DNA of 9,340 nucleotides from Candidatus Hydromicrobium americanum (GCA_002779205.1 PEXF01000020.1:1-9340); one strand, 5' to 3'; positions 1 to 6,516 are shown, counted from the stretch's first letter. Notes: a model not told the origin generated them from the sequence alone. Numbers and translations: made by a program.

Positions 1-2
1 AT

Positions 3-689
3 ATTAAGCCGCATAAGATGTCTTATTATACAGAAAAAAGGGACCCGGATTTTGACCAGAAAATGACTCAGGTTCTTCATATTTATAAAGAAGTAGAACT
101 TTATCGCGCTCCCGGCAACCAGGATCTAGTGGCATATCTGTCCTACGATGAAAAGCCGGGAATTCAAGCAACCGGCAATATTGCCCCTGATCTTCCACCA
201 GATTCCGGTATCTACTCTGATTGGAAAAGGGACCGGGAATACAAAAGAGATGGTACCCTTTCTCTGCTGGCGGGAATAGACCTTTTAAACGGCAAGGTAT
301 ATGGAAAAGTTTTTGACAGGCATCGAAGCAGGGAATTTGTCCAGTTTCTAAAAAGTATCGATAACGTCTATCCTAAGAGCATGAAGATTAAAATCATAAT
401 GGACAATCATTCGAGCCATATATCAAAAGAGACAAAAGCTTACCTAAAAACAGTTCCCAACAGATTTGAATTTATCTTTACCCCAACCCACGCATCGTGG
501 CTAAATATAATTGAGATGTTTTTTAGCAAAATGGCAAGAAGTTTTTTGCGTGGGATTCGGGTTAAATCAAAAGGGGAACTGAAAGACAGGATTATAAAAT
601 ATCTTGATGAAATAAATGAAATTCCCACTGTTTTTAGATGGAAATGGAAGATGGATGAAATAGCAATAGTAAAAAATATTTTACACTGA
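3..689 (+). CDS. IS630-family transposase, 5' end outside the window
   Basis: This is the C-terminal catalytic part of an IS630/Tc1-mariner-type DDE transposase, which cuts and pastes its element into TA targets. The frame is open to the left edge: the five codons before the first ATG (position 18) read IKPHK and continue smoothly into family-typical sequence, so that ATG is internal and the N-terminal helix-turn-helix region lies upstream of the window. Counting from that Met, the catalytic acidic residues are D44 in the motif YDEKPGIQA, D129 in MDNHSSH and E166 in THASWLNIIEMFFS. The D129-E166 distance is close to that of IS630 proteins. The C-terminus (IVKNILH, stop at 687-689) looks natural. 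All catalytic residues and the visible frame are intact, so the gene may be functional, but the left half and the left inverted repeat cannot be judged. Family assignment is firm; activity is inference. Confidence 0.9.
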   Translation: MKPHKMSYYTEKRDPDFDQKMTQVLHIYKEVELYRAPGNQDLVAYLSYDEKPGIQATGNIAPDLPPDSGIYSDWKRDREYKRDGTLSLLAGIDLLNGKVYGKVFDRHRSREFVQFLKSIDNVYPKSMKIKIIMDNHSSHISKETKAYLKTVPNRFEFIFTPTHASWLNIIEMFFSKMARSFLRGIRVKSKGELKDRIIKYLDEINEIPTVFRWKWKMDEIAIVKNILH

Positions 690-708
690 TATGTTAATTA
701 GGAATCGC

Positions 709-777
709 TATACTAGTATACCCTCATTAGTATAATTATACCCATTAATCTGAAATCAAAAAACTTATATTAATATA
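709..777. repeat. Cluster of three perfect 12-bp palindromes behind the transposase
   Basis: Three perfect 12-bp palindromes lie within 69 nt, starting 20 nt after the transposase stop: TATACTAGTATA (709-720), GTATAATTATAC (730-741) and TATATTAATATA (766-777). The first two also share a direct repeat, since TATACCC occurs at 717-723 and again at 737-743, each followed by a similar CATTA-like stretch. They could belong to the right end of the IS630 element, act as a transcription stop, or be binding sites. The composition is very AT-rich, which raises the chance of random palindromes. The rest of 690-808 shows no coding signal. Confidence 0.5.
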
Positions 778-808
778 GGTAAACTGCCTGTCCAATTATA
801 GAAGACTT

Positions 809-1166
809 ATGAATGCCCACTTGTCTAAGCAAAACGTTACCAGAATCTCTTAAAAGACCCTCTAATAAACAATCAGTCAGATATTGCAAAGAGATCTCGG
901 CATAACCAGAGCCAGGATTAGTCAAGTAATTTCTCTTTTAAAACTGGCGCCAGAAATCCAGAAAATTCTTTTGGATTTTAAGTATCAGGAACACTAGAAG
1001 TACAGATCATGAAATTTCTGCCAGTGTCCGGGCAGAGGAAAACGCTGGCAGAAATTCAAATATAGTTGATTTTAAGGAAAATTTAGAAATGTCCAATGGG
1101 AGTTCGAACAATACAATTTGGCTCCCCGGACTGGACTATGTTGATAACAAAAAGGACTTATTATAA
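809..1166 (+). pseudogene. Decayed small helix-turn-helix protein gene (ParB/recombinase-accessory type)
   Basis: Pieces of one protein can be read across shifting frames. Frame 1 (829-894) gives AKRYQNLLKDPLINNQSDIA followed by KR. Frame 2 (893-994) gives DLGITRARISQV and then LLKLAPEIQKILLDFKYQE. A third frame (990-1166) stays open to a TAA at 1164-1166, with no recognisable similarity. The core matches the helix-turn-helix pattern 'SQxDIAKxLGITRARISQVxxLLKLAPEIQ' that I know from small DNA-binding proteins encoded near serine recombinases and phage-like elements. At least two single-base frameshifts (near 890-895 and near 989-995) break it. The ATG at 809 opens only a 14-codon frame, so the true start is uncertain. 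It may be a leftover of the same element as the recombinase remnant at 2766-3105; that link is inference. Confidence 0.55.
1119..1137. repeat. Imperfect copy of the tRNA-Asn 3' end (possible old att site)
   Basis: TGGCTCCCCG at 1119-1128 is identical to 3260-3269, the CCA end and acceptor strand of the tRNA-Asn gene as read on the plus strand. After four mismatches, GGACT at 1133-1137 matches 3274-3278, giving 15 of 19 matching positions in direct orientation. Integrating elements often duplicate the 3' end of a tRNA gene, and this copy plus the tRNA would bracket about 2.1 kb of accessory DNA. The match is short and no tyrosine integrase is visible, so this is a candidate only. Confidence 0.3.
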
Positions 1167-1200
1167 TATTCCAATTAACAAGCCAGAAGTCATTCTGGTA

Positions 1201-1228
1201 TTGATTAAAAATTTATAGGGTATATGAT
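1201..1228 (+). promoter_or_regulatory. Candidate promoter for the DUF4258-DUF2283 gene
   Basis: TTGATT (1201-1206) and TATGAT (1223-1228) are separated by 16 nt, which fits a sigma-70-type promoter and would give a leader of roughly 50 nt before the ATG at 1288. In such AT-rich DNA a chance match is quite possible. A second box, TATAAT at 1277-1282, lies only 5 nt before the ATG and has no -35 partner at a proper distance. Confidence 0.3.
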
Positions 1229-1287
1229 ATATTTATGATTAAATTGAATTAGAGCCAAATAAAAGTTATATATATCTATAATTTTTT

Positions 1288-1728
1288 ATGAAATTTACAA
1301 AATATTTTCATTATATGAAGAAAAGGCCTGACAGGTCGAAAATAAAAGATGAATGGATAAAAGATACAGTCAGGAATCCAGTTCGAACTGAAATACAATC
1401 AGATGGAAGAATAAGAAAATGGTCAAAAATAAAAAGTGAAGGAAAGTATTTAAGGGTCATAATGCTCGAAGATGGAGAAACAGTCCATAATGCTTTCTTT
1501 GATAGGAGGAATAAGAATATGAAAATAAAATATTTCAATGATACTGACACCGCTCTATTAGAATTCTCAGAAAATGTTATAAAGGAAACTCGAGAAATTT
1601 CAGAAAATATATATATTGATGTTGATGAAGAAGGTAACCTTGTCAGTATAACAATAGAACATGCAAAAACAACAGCCCATCTACCTGACATATCTTACGA
1701 GCAAATAGGAGAAGTGTTCAAAGTATAA
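1288..1728 (+). CDS. DUF4258-like / DUF2283-like fused protein (possible toxin-antitoxin-like pair)
   Basis: A 146-residue product made of two parts that I usually know as two separate, adjacent small genes. Residues 1-73 have the DUF4258-like pattern: a basic N-terminus, KDEWIKDTVRNPV, DGRIRKWSKI, GKYLRVIMLEDGETVHNAFF then DR. Residues 78-146 start with MKIKYFNDTDTALLEF and contain YIDVDEEGNLVSITIEHA, the DUF2283 pattern. A strong Shine-Dalgarno sequence (AGGAGG, 1504-1509) sits inside the ORF, 9 nt before an in-frame ATG at 1519, so a separate 69-residue DUF2283 protein is probably also made. The stop that would normally end the first part is missing: FFDRRNKN leads straight into MKIKYF. 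The ATG at 1288 lacks a visible ribosome site; Met-10 (1315) is an alternative with none either. DUF4258-like and DUF2283 pairs resemble toxin-antitoxin modules, but the biochemical role is not established here. This is the only intact non-transposase gene of the accessory region. Confidence 0.8.
   Translation: MKFTKYFHYMKKRPDRSKIKDEWIKDTVRNPVRTEIQSDGRIRKWSKIKSEGKYLRVIMLEDGETVHNAFFDRRNKNMKIKYFNDTDTALLEFSENVIKETREISENIYIDVDEEGNLVSITIEHAKTTAHLPDISYEQIGEVFKV
1504..1521 (+). promoter_or_regulatory. Internal ribosome binding site and start for the DUF2283-like part
   Basis: AGGAGG at 1504-1509 precedes ATG 1519-1521 by 9 nt, in frame with the longer ORF. It is the best Shine-Dalgarno sequence in the left third of the window, and it falls exactly at the boundary between the two domains. 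It supports independent translation of a 69-residue DUF2283-like protein ending at 1728. Confidence 0.65.
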
Positions 1729-1930
1729 AAAATTTATAAGAATTTGCTTCTGGATCACAGACTTATAATCACCCAAAAATCGACATATTTATGATTATCG
1801 GATTAAAAAGATACAGGAAATAATGGTACCTAAGTAGAAAATTCGCAGAAAATAGAGGAAATAATAAAGAAAATCAAATATCCAGGTCTATTTTATGGCA
1901 GACAACTATTCTGCAACTCCTGCAATCTAT

Positions 1931-2640
1931 CTAGCACACATGGTCACAGTTTATATAATCATCTCTTATATATTCATCAAACTCATCAGAGGCATCTTCT
2001 ATCCTGGGTGGAGGTCTCTTTCTCTCAAACTTATTTATTTCCAGATAATCAAGAATCTTTTTGACTACCTTATAATCCTCTATAAAGGCAATTATCCTCA
2101 TCTTGCCCCCGCACTTTGGGCATAATAACGGGTCTACCTCATATATATTCTGTATTAGCCGTGCCCAGAACCTGTTAAGACCCCCGGGGCTATCATCTTC
2201 TATGATATGGAATTCTGGTTCAATATCTTCTTTCTTTAACCTGCCGCGGGTGACGTTACTGTAATAACCAAGATACCTTACCATCTGCCCACCTCTGTCC
2301 GGAATATGAGAGATCAGGGCTGCCATCCATTCAAGGCAGCTAAACTCCTTTACATCTTTTCCGTATTTAGACTGGTAGGTTACCTTTGCCTGGTCCGGAT
2401 AATACTTCATCCTCTCCTGGGAAAATGATGCCCTTATAATATACCTTGCCAGGTTCTCTGTTGATCTTACCTCTTTGGGATAGATCCTCTTTCCGTAGTA
2501 AACCCCGAAACCGGTATGTCTCCATGATAGAATCAGGTCTACTGTCCTTGTTGTGATAAGATTTTTGGAGACAAGCATCTTAAATATTTTGTGTATGAAC
2601 AGTTTTTCAAGGGACTCAGTATCAATTTCTTTCCCATCTT
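1931..2640 (-). pseudogene. IS91-family (Y2/HUH) transposase, 3' part only
   Basis: This is the C-terminal half of an IS91-type rolling-circle transposase. The open frame runs from about 2650 down to the TAG at 1931-1933. Family-like sequence begins near 2635 with DTESLEKLFIHKIFKML, ahead of the first ATG (2578), so the conventional ORF of 215 residues understates the remnant. Counting from that Met, SWRHTGFGVYYG is at 18-29, ENLARYIIRASFSQERM at 41-57 (Y46 is the likely nucleophile-region tyrosine), and RLIQNIYEVDPLLCPKCGG near 140-158, with a CxxC pair at C153/C156. The zinc-binding N-terminus and the HUH motif that define an active enzyme are absent, so it cannot work. Its 5' end abuts the start of an XRE-type gene, which means a deletion or insertion joined two unrelated sequences near 2636-2650. 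No clear terminal IS91 sequence is visible below 1931. Confidence 0.8.
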
Positions 2641-2748
2641 GGATAAAGCATTAATAGAAATACCGGTCATTTCACTTAATTTAGTATAATTTAAATTTTT
2701 CTCAGCTAGTAGTATTTTTAATCTGTTTCTTATCATATTTACACCCAT
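2539..2748 (-). pseudogene. XRE-type helix-turn-helix regulator, N-terminal fragment
   Basis: The first 38 or so residues match small Cro/C1-type regulators: IRNRLKILLAEKNLNYTKLS followed by EMTGISINALSKM, with the recognition helix in GISINALSKM. Beyond about position 2640 the frame runs antiparallel to nothing useful: its last 30 residues are an out-of-frame reading of the IS91 transposase remnant and end at 2539. Only about 2641-2748 is therefore real regulator sequence, and the normal C-terminal half (the NGK...TLEKLC-type region) is lost. Two starts are possible, ATG 2748 and ATG 2736. The second has a weak GGGTG upstream and gives the MIRNRLK start usual for the family. The fragment might still make a short peptide, but it is unlikely to be a working regulator. 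Confidence 0.65.
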
Positions 2749-2765
2749 TAAACTAAATTAATTAA

Positions 2766-3105
2766 AGAAAGACAACTACAAATACACCGGCACGGATTAC
2801 TGCCAGTAAATATCTTCTGTCAGAGCTTATTCGATACGGGAAATGTGATAGCGCTTACGGAGTTACCGGATATGGTAGGAATAAAAAATATGCCTATTAT
2901 AATTGCCTGAGTTATTCAAGAAAAGGTAAGGCAGTATGTCCTGGAAGAAGACTGCGGGCAGACGAACTTGATAAAGACATTATTCTTAAAGAAATTCATT
3001 GAAAAGATTATAATCTATGATGAAAAAATCGAGATTATATACTATGCTCCGGAACCTAAGTCTGTTCTTTCAAAAATTTCAGACGTTGAAGCATATCATT
3101 TATAG
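2766..3105 (+). pseudogene. Large serine recombinase remnant (zinc beta-ribbon end)
   Basis: From 2766 the plus frame reads ITASKYLLSELIRYGKC, then YGRNKKYAYYNCLSYSRKGK, then AVCPGRRLRADELD, ending at a TGA (3000-3002). A one-base shift near 2985-3000 restores FLKKFIEKIIIYDEKIEIIY up to a TAG at 3103-3105. This order (YLLSgLirCGkCGs, YYnC, C, then a short vEkIvvYDdkIEI-type strand) is typical of the recombinase zinc beta-ribbon and the end of large serine recombinases. The catalytic serine domain and the Recombinase domain are missing: the frame has a stop at 2763-2765 and no start codon. One expected zinc cysteine is changed, since RCGKCG of the family reads RYGKCD here. The gene is dead. 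The final residues after IEIIYYAPEP overlap a minus-strand remnant and may not belong to it. Confidence 0.75.
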
Positions 3106-3192
3106 TGATATCGCCTTTTTCTTTACAAGCTAAAAGGAATTCTTCTACCTCATCAGTTATCTATGAGCTAATTCTATAATAGGTTCTTCCAT
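3056..3192 (-). pseudogene. Small frameshifted ORF of unknown function
   Basis: On the minus strand an ATG at 3192-3190 begins MEEPIIELAHR and then stops. The neighbouring frame resumes at once with ITDEVEEFLLACKEKGDITI and then NDMLQRLKFLKEQT, ending at a TAG (3058-3056). The two pieces join naturally as one protein of about 45 residues if a single base is restored near 3160, and the composition is helical and charged like a real small protein. I do not recognise the family. It overlaps the last 50 nt of the recombinase remnant tail to tail. Confidence 0.4.
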
Positions 3193-3259
3193 AATATGTC
3201 TATATGTCTCTAAGTATTTTTAGTCTATGTTAAAATTTGTTACCAACATTGGGGTATGC

Positions 3260-3334
<75 letters not shown>

Positions 3335-3355
3335 TTAAGGATGGCACGATATGCT

Positions 3356-3383
3356 ATTATAGTATATAAGAAGTTTATTTCAA
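3356..3383 (-). promoter_or_regulatory. Promoter of tRNA-Asn
   Basis: On the minus strand TTGAAA (3383-3378) and a consensus TATAAT (3361-3356) are 16 nt apart. Transcription would start near 3349, about 15 nt before the tRNA 5' end at 3334. This is a close match to a sigma-70/SigA promoter and the best promoter in the window. Confidence 0.7.
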
Positions 3384-3384
3384 G

Positions 3385-3413
3385 GTCTCTAAATTGATTG
3401 TCTCTAAATTGAT
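3385..3413. repeat. 14-nt tandem repeat directly upstream of the tRNA promoter
   Basis: GTCTCTAAATTGAT occurs at 3385-3398 and 3400-3413, giving a 15-nt period. On the minus strand (the tRNA strand) it reads ATCAATTTAGAGAC twice, ending one base before the -35 box. It could be an upstream activating or repressor site, or a simple duplication. The remainder of 3335-3467, between tRNA and rpoD, has no gene and no clear rpoD terminator. Confidence 0.6.
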
Positions 3414-3467
3414 ACAAAATCAAATAACTCTGCTTTAAAATATCTACAGGATAAATTATAACTTTTA

Positions 3468-4568
3468 TTAATGCTCGAGAAAATCTCTTAAAACTCCGCT
3501 CCTGTTTGGATGTCTCAGCTTTCCTAGAGTCTTGGATTCTATCTGCCTGATTCTTTCCCTGGTAACGCCAAATTCCCTGCCCACTTCTTCCAGAGTTCGG
3601 GGATGACCATCCTGCAGTCCGAATCTCAGTTGGATAACTTTTCTTTCCCTATCATTTAATGTATTTAAAACCTCTTGAAGCTGTTCCTGGAGCATGGTGA
3701 AAGAGGCTGCATCAGAAGGTGCTTCAACTTCCGAATCCTCTATAAAATCCCCCAGATGGCTATCCTCTTCTTCTCCTATAGGAGTCTCAAGAGATACCGG
3801 CTCCTGGGATATTTTCATGACCTCTCTTACCTTCTCCGCAGAAAATTTCATTCTCCTTGCAATCTCTTCAGGGGTAGGCTCCCTTCCAAATTTCTGCAGA
3901 AGCTGTCTCTGTGTTCTTATTAATTTATTTATTGTTTCTACCATATGTACAGGGATTCTTATAGTCCTTGCCTGATCGGCTATAGCTCTGGTTATGGCCT
4001 GCCTGATCCACCAGGTGGCATAGGTAGAAAATTTATAACCCTTTTTATAATCAAATTTCTCTACTGCTCTTATAAGTCCCAGATTGCCTTCCTGTATCAA
4101 ATCCAAAAAGAGCATTCCCCTGCCCACATATTTTTTGGCAATGCTTACCACAAGCCTTAAATTAGCTTCGACCAGCATTCTTTTAGCTTTCATATTGCCT
4201 GCTTCAATCTTCTTGGCAAGATTAACTTCTTCAAAAGCTGTCAGAAGTCTTACCTTTCCAATTTCTTTAAGGTACATCCTGACCGGGTCATTTGTAGGAG
4301 ATTTTATGGTTAAATCCAGTTTTTTAGTAAAAATTTCCTCTTCACTTTTTTTACCCGGGCTTCTACTGTCAATGTCATCATCTTCTTCACTTACAACCTC
4401 TATTCCCAGATTCTTAATGACATCATAAATATTTTCAATTTGCTCTTTGGACAGTTCTATATCTGAAAGGGTTTCAGCAATTTCTTCAGTAGTCAGAAGT
4501 CCATCAGCTTTACCTTTACTGATCAGCATTTTCACTTCTTCTAACTTAAACTCTGATCCTTCCTTCAT
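3468..4568 (-). CDS. rpoD: RNA polymerase primary sigma factor RpoD/SigA
   Basis: Housekeeping sigma factor that directs RNA polymerase to -10/-35 promoters; 366 residues, the size of Gram-positive-type SigA. Regions in order: short acidic region 1.1 (about 1-90, ending in an Asp/Glu-rich linker); region 1.2 (about 93-125, NDPVRMYLKEIGKVRLLTA); region 2 (about 128-210) with ANLRLVVSIAKKYVGRG, FLDLIQEGNLGLIRAVEKFD and the -10-binding STYATWWIRQAITRAIA; region 3 (about 211-290); region 4 (about 300-366) with the -35-binding helix-turn-helix LEEVGREFGVTRERIRQIE. There is no large insertion between 1.2 and 2.1 as in proteobacterial RpoD. The ATG at 4568 has a good Shine-Dalgarno sequence. It starts 19 nt after the dnaG stop, so it is co-transcribed with primase. 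Promoters of the type it should recognise are seen at the tRNA-Asn gene. Confidence 0.98.
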   Translation of the reverse strand: MKEGSEFKLEEVKMLISKGKADGLLTTEEIAETLSDIELSKEQIENIYDVIKNLGIEVVSEEDDDIDSRSPGKKSEEEIFTKKLDLTIKSPTNDPVRMYLKEIGKVRLLTAFEEVNLAKKIEAGNMKAKRMLVEANLRLVVSIAKKYVGRGMLFLDLIQEGNLGLIRAVEKFDYKKGYKFSTYATWWIRQAITRAIADQARTIRIPVHMVETINKLIRTQRQLLQKFGREPTPEEIARRMKFSAEKVREVMKISQEPVSLETPIGEEEDSHLGDFIEDSEVEAPSDAASFTMLQEQLQEVLNTLNDRERKVIQLRFGLQDGHPRTLEEVGREFGVTRERIRQIESKTLGKLRHPNRSGVLRDFLEH

Positions 4569-4575
4569 GTTAAAT

Positions 4576-4583
4576 TCACCTCT
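4576..4583 (-). promoter_or_regulatory. Ribosome binding site of rpoD
   Basis: AGAGGTGA on the minus strand, with about 7 nt between it and the ATG at 4568. It lies in the 19-nt dnaG-rpoD gap and fixes the rpoD start. Confidence 0.75.
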
Positions 4584-4587
4584 AAAC

Positions 4588-6501
4588 TTAAAGTATTCTC
4601 AAATTCATTTTATCTTTTTCCAGTTCTATTAATCTCCGGTACAGTTCATCATACTTACTGGCTGCCTCTTCATTTTTTACATCACTGCCCGCATTTTTAT
4701 TTTTCTCATATTCTATCATCTTTTTCCTGATATTCTCAATTTCTTCAGAAATACGGATTCCTTTTAAATTATTGATGATTTCGTTACTTACCAAACTAAT
4801 ATTCTGGTTCTTAAAATGTGACTCGCTAAATAAAATATAATTATATAATTTTTTCACATCTTCATTTTCTATTGCCCCTGACGTAATTTTAAAAGGAAAG
4901 TTTACCTTTTTATTATCCTCTCTCGCTCTTGAAATCTCATCTCTTATAATCAGATAAAGTTGTCTGGTATCCTCAAATCTAAAATAATCAGGACCCAGAC
5001 TTAAAAGTTCGTCAATCTTGTCTCCCAGCCCATTTATTATCAGTTTTAACGCCTCTACCTCTATTCTTTTTAAGGGAATGATACTTTCGCTTCCAGTCTC
5101 TTTTTCCCCGATATCGTAATCTTTATTCCAGTGTACAGCCCTATTTTTATGATCATACTCTTTCTTTAACATCTCTTCCAGAAGCAGGTTTTCCTCAAGA
5201 TTCAACTTTTCAGCCACACTCTTTATACACTCCCCTTGAATAATTCTTGAAGAAAGAGTGGAAATAAACCTTATGAGATGATCACTTGCTTTCAGTTTCC
5301 CGGGCAGGCTGTTTATATTATATTTTTTTATAATTGCATCAATTGTAAAATCAATAATGCTTACAGCATTTTCAATCTTTGCTGCAAAGATTTCTTTGCC
5401 CTTTTTAAATACAAAATCAGCAGGATCATATCCTTCTTCAAGTACCACCACCCTTATATTTAAATTATTTTCATAATACAAATCAAGCCGCTCATTATAC
5501 TCTCTTAATCTTTCAATTCCCTTAAGGGAAGCATTCATACCAGCTGTATCACTGTCAAAAACCAGCACAATATTTTTTGTAAACCGCCCTAAAAGCTTTA
5601 TCTGGTCTGAAGTAAGGGCAGTGCCCAGACTTGCAACCACATTTTTTATCCCGGACTGATACAGGGCCATTACATCAGTATACCCTTCAACTATAAGCAC
5701 TTCATCTTCTTTGACAATATGATTTTTGGCCTGAAAAATTCTATATATATTTTTACCTTTAGAATAAAGCCTGGTCTCCGGGGAGTTTATATACTTTGCT
5801 TTCTGACCGCCAGTTTTACCGACATCCGAGATAACTCTTCCTCCAAAACCTATTGTTTTCCCGACTATATCTTCAATGGGAAACATTATCCTGCCTCTGA
5901 ACCGGTCGTATATCTCACCTGAACCTCTATTGCTTTTAATAGCCAGTCCGCACTCTATTGCTTCTTCAGGCTTGTAACCTCTTTTTTTAGCAAAATTTGC
6001 AAAATTATTCCAGCTGTCCAGGCTGAACCCAACTTCAAATTCCTTCAACGTCTTTTCGTCAAAACCTCTATTCTTTAAATAATTTAAAGAAGGCAAACCC
6101 TTTTTGCTGTTAAAAAGTATGAAATTAAAATACTTTTTAGCAAGCTCATTTAGTTCTACCAGCCTGTTTTTTAATTTCGATGACTCTTTAGAACCACTGT
6201 AGTTATATTTTAAATTGTAGCCAATCTTTTTTGCCAGAAATTCAACAGCTTCTATAAACTCCATATTTTCAATCTTCTCTATAAAGCTTATTAAATCGCC
6301 ACCTTCTCCACACCCAAAGCAATGATAAAGCTGCTTTGAAGTATCAACAGTAAATGATGGAGTTTTTTCCTTATGGAAAGGACAGAGTCCGGTATAATTC
6401 CTGCCAGTTTTTTTAAGTTTCACATAATTTGAGATAACACTATAAATATCCGCTTTAGATTTTAATTCCTCTACTCCGCCCTCTTTTAAACTTCTGCTCA
6501 T
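4588..6501 (-). CDS. dnaG: DNA primase DnaG
   Basis: Makes the RNA primers for DNA replication and works with the replicative helicase at the fork. Numbered from the longest frame (GTG at 6516, 642 residues): an N-terminal CHC2 zinc-binding domain with C45, H48, C66 and C69 (CPFHKEKTPSF ... YHCFGCGEGGD); a catalytic core with RFRGRIMFPI (205-214) and GFGGRVI; a Toprim domain with LIVEGYTDVMALYQSG (E277, D281) and the metal-binding VLVFDSDTAG (D321, D323); and a divergent helicase-binding C-terminal region from about 430 that ends in a charged coiled-coil-like stretch. The ATG at 6501 is preferred as start: no Shine-Dalgarno precedes the GTG, while AGAAGAG lies just before the ATG, although close to it, and homologues begin near KEGGVEELK. 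A weak promoter-like pair (TTGCCG 6545-6540, TATTTT 6523-6518, 16-nt spacer) would start transcription near 6511, also favouring the ATG. It is followed after 19 nt by rpoD. Confidence 0.97.
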   Translation of the reverse strand: MSRSLKEGGVEELKSKADIYSVISNYVKLKKTGRNYTGLCPFHKEKTPSFTVDTSKQLYHCFGCGEGGDLISFIEKIENMEFIEAVEFLAKKIGYNLKYNYSGSKESSKLKNRLVELNELAKKYFNFILFNSKKGLPSLNYLKNRGFDEKTLKEFEVGFSLDSWNNFANFAKKRGYKPEEAIECGLAIKSNRGSGEIYDRFRGRIMFPIEDIVGKTIGFGGRVISDVGKTGGQKAKYINSPETRLYSKGKNIYRIFQAKNHIVKEDEVLIVEGYTDVMALYQSGIKNVVASLGTALTSDQIKLLGRFTKNIVLVFDSDTAGMNASLKGIERLREYNERLDLYYENNLNIRVVVLEEGYDPADFVFKKGKEIFAAKIENAVSIIDFTIDAIIKKYNINSLPGKLKASDHLIRFISTLSSRIIQGECIKSVAEKLNLEENLLLEEMLKKEYDHKNRAVHWNKDYDIGEKETGSESIIPLKRIEVEALKLIINGLGDKIDELLSLGPDYFRFEDTRQLYLIIRDEISRAREDNKKVNFPFKITSGAIENEDVKKLYNYILFSESHFKNQNISLVSNEIINNLKGIRISEEIENIRKKMIEYEKNKNAGSDVKNEEAASKYDELYRRLIELEKDKMNLRIL

Positions 6502-6516
6502 TTCTCTTCTAAACAC

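Larger units (their letters stand above)
1229..1797. repeat. Direct repeat pair flanking the DUF4258-DUF2283 gene
   Basis: ATATTTATGATTA occurs at 1229-1241 and again at 1785-1797 in the same orientation. Including the three bases before each copy (GAT versus GAC), 15 of 16 positions agree. An 11-nt A/T-only repeat, AAAAATTTATA, occurs at 1207-1217 and 1728-1738 in the same order relative to the longer repeat. Together they bracket the gene. The rest of 1729-1930 shows no recognisable gene; a plus-frame stretch around 1840-1930 is open but matches nothing I know. Confidence 0.45.

Noticed and set aside
1277..1282. TATAAT 5 nt before the ATG at 1288, suggesting a leaderless transcript
   Set aside because: There is no -35 box at the right distance, and such boxes are common by chance in this AT-rich stretch.
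1311..1691. A 126-codon open frame on the minus strand opposite the DUF4258-DUF2283 gene
   Set aside because: It is the antisense shadow of a gene with clear family patterns; its own translation is Ser/Phe-rich with no motif and has no ribosome site.
1895..2125. A plus-strand open frame with hydrophobic stretches resembling a membrane peptide
   Set aside because: It lies mostly opposite the IS91 transposase remnant, and its hydrophobic run is the complement of that coding sequence.
3230..3259. Possible terminator behind tRNA-Asn (CCAA...TTGG)
   Set aside because: The stem is only 4 bp with a 2-nt loop and the following T-run is weak.
3675..4632. Several plus-strand open frames opposite rpoD
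   Set aside because: They are shadows of a strongly conserved sigma factor gene, with no motifs of their own.
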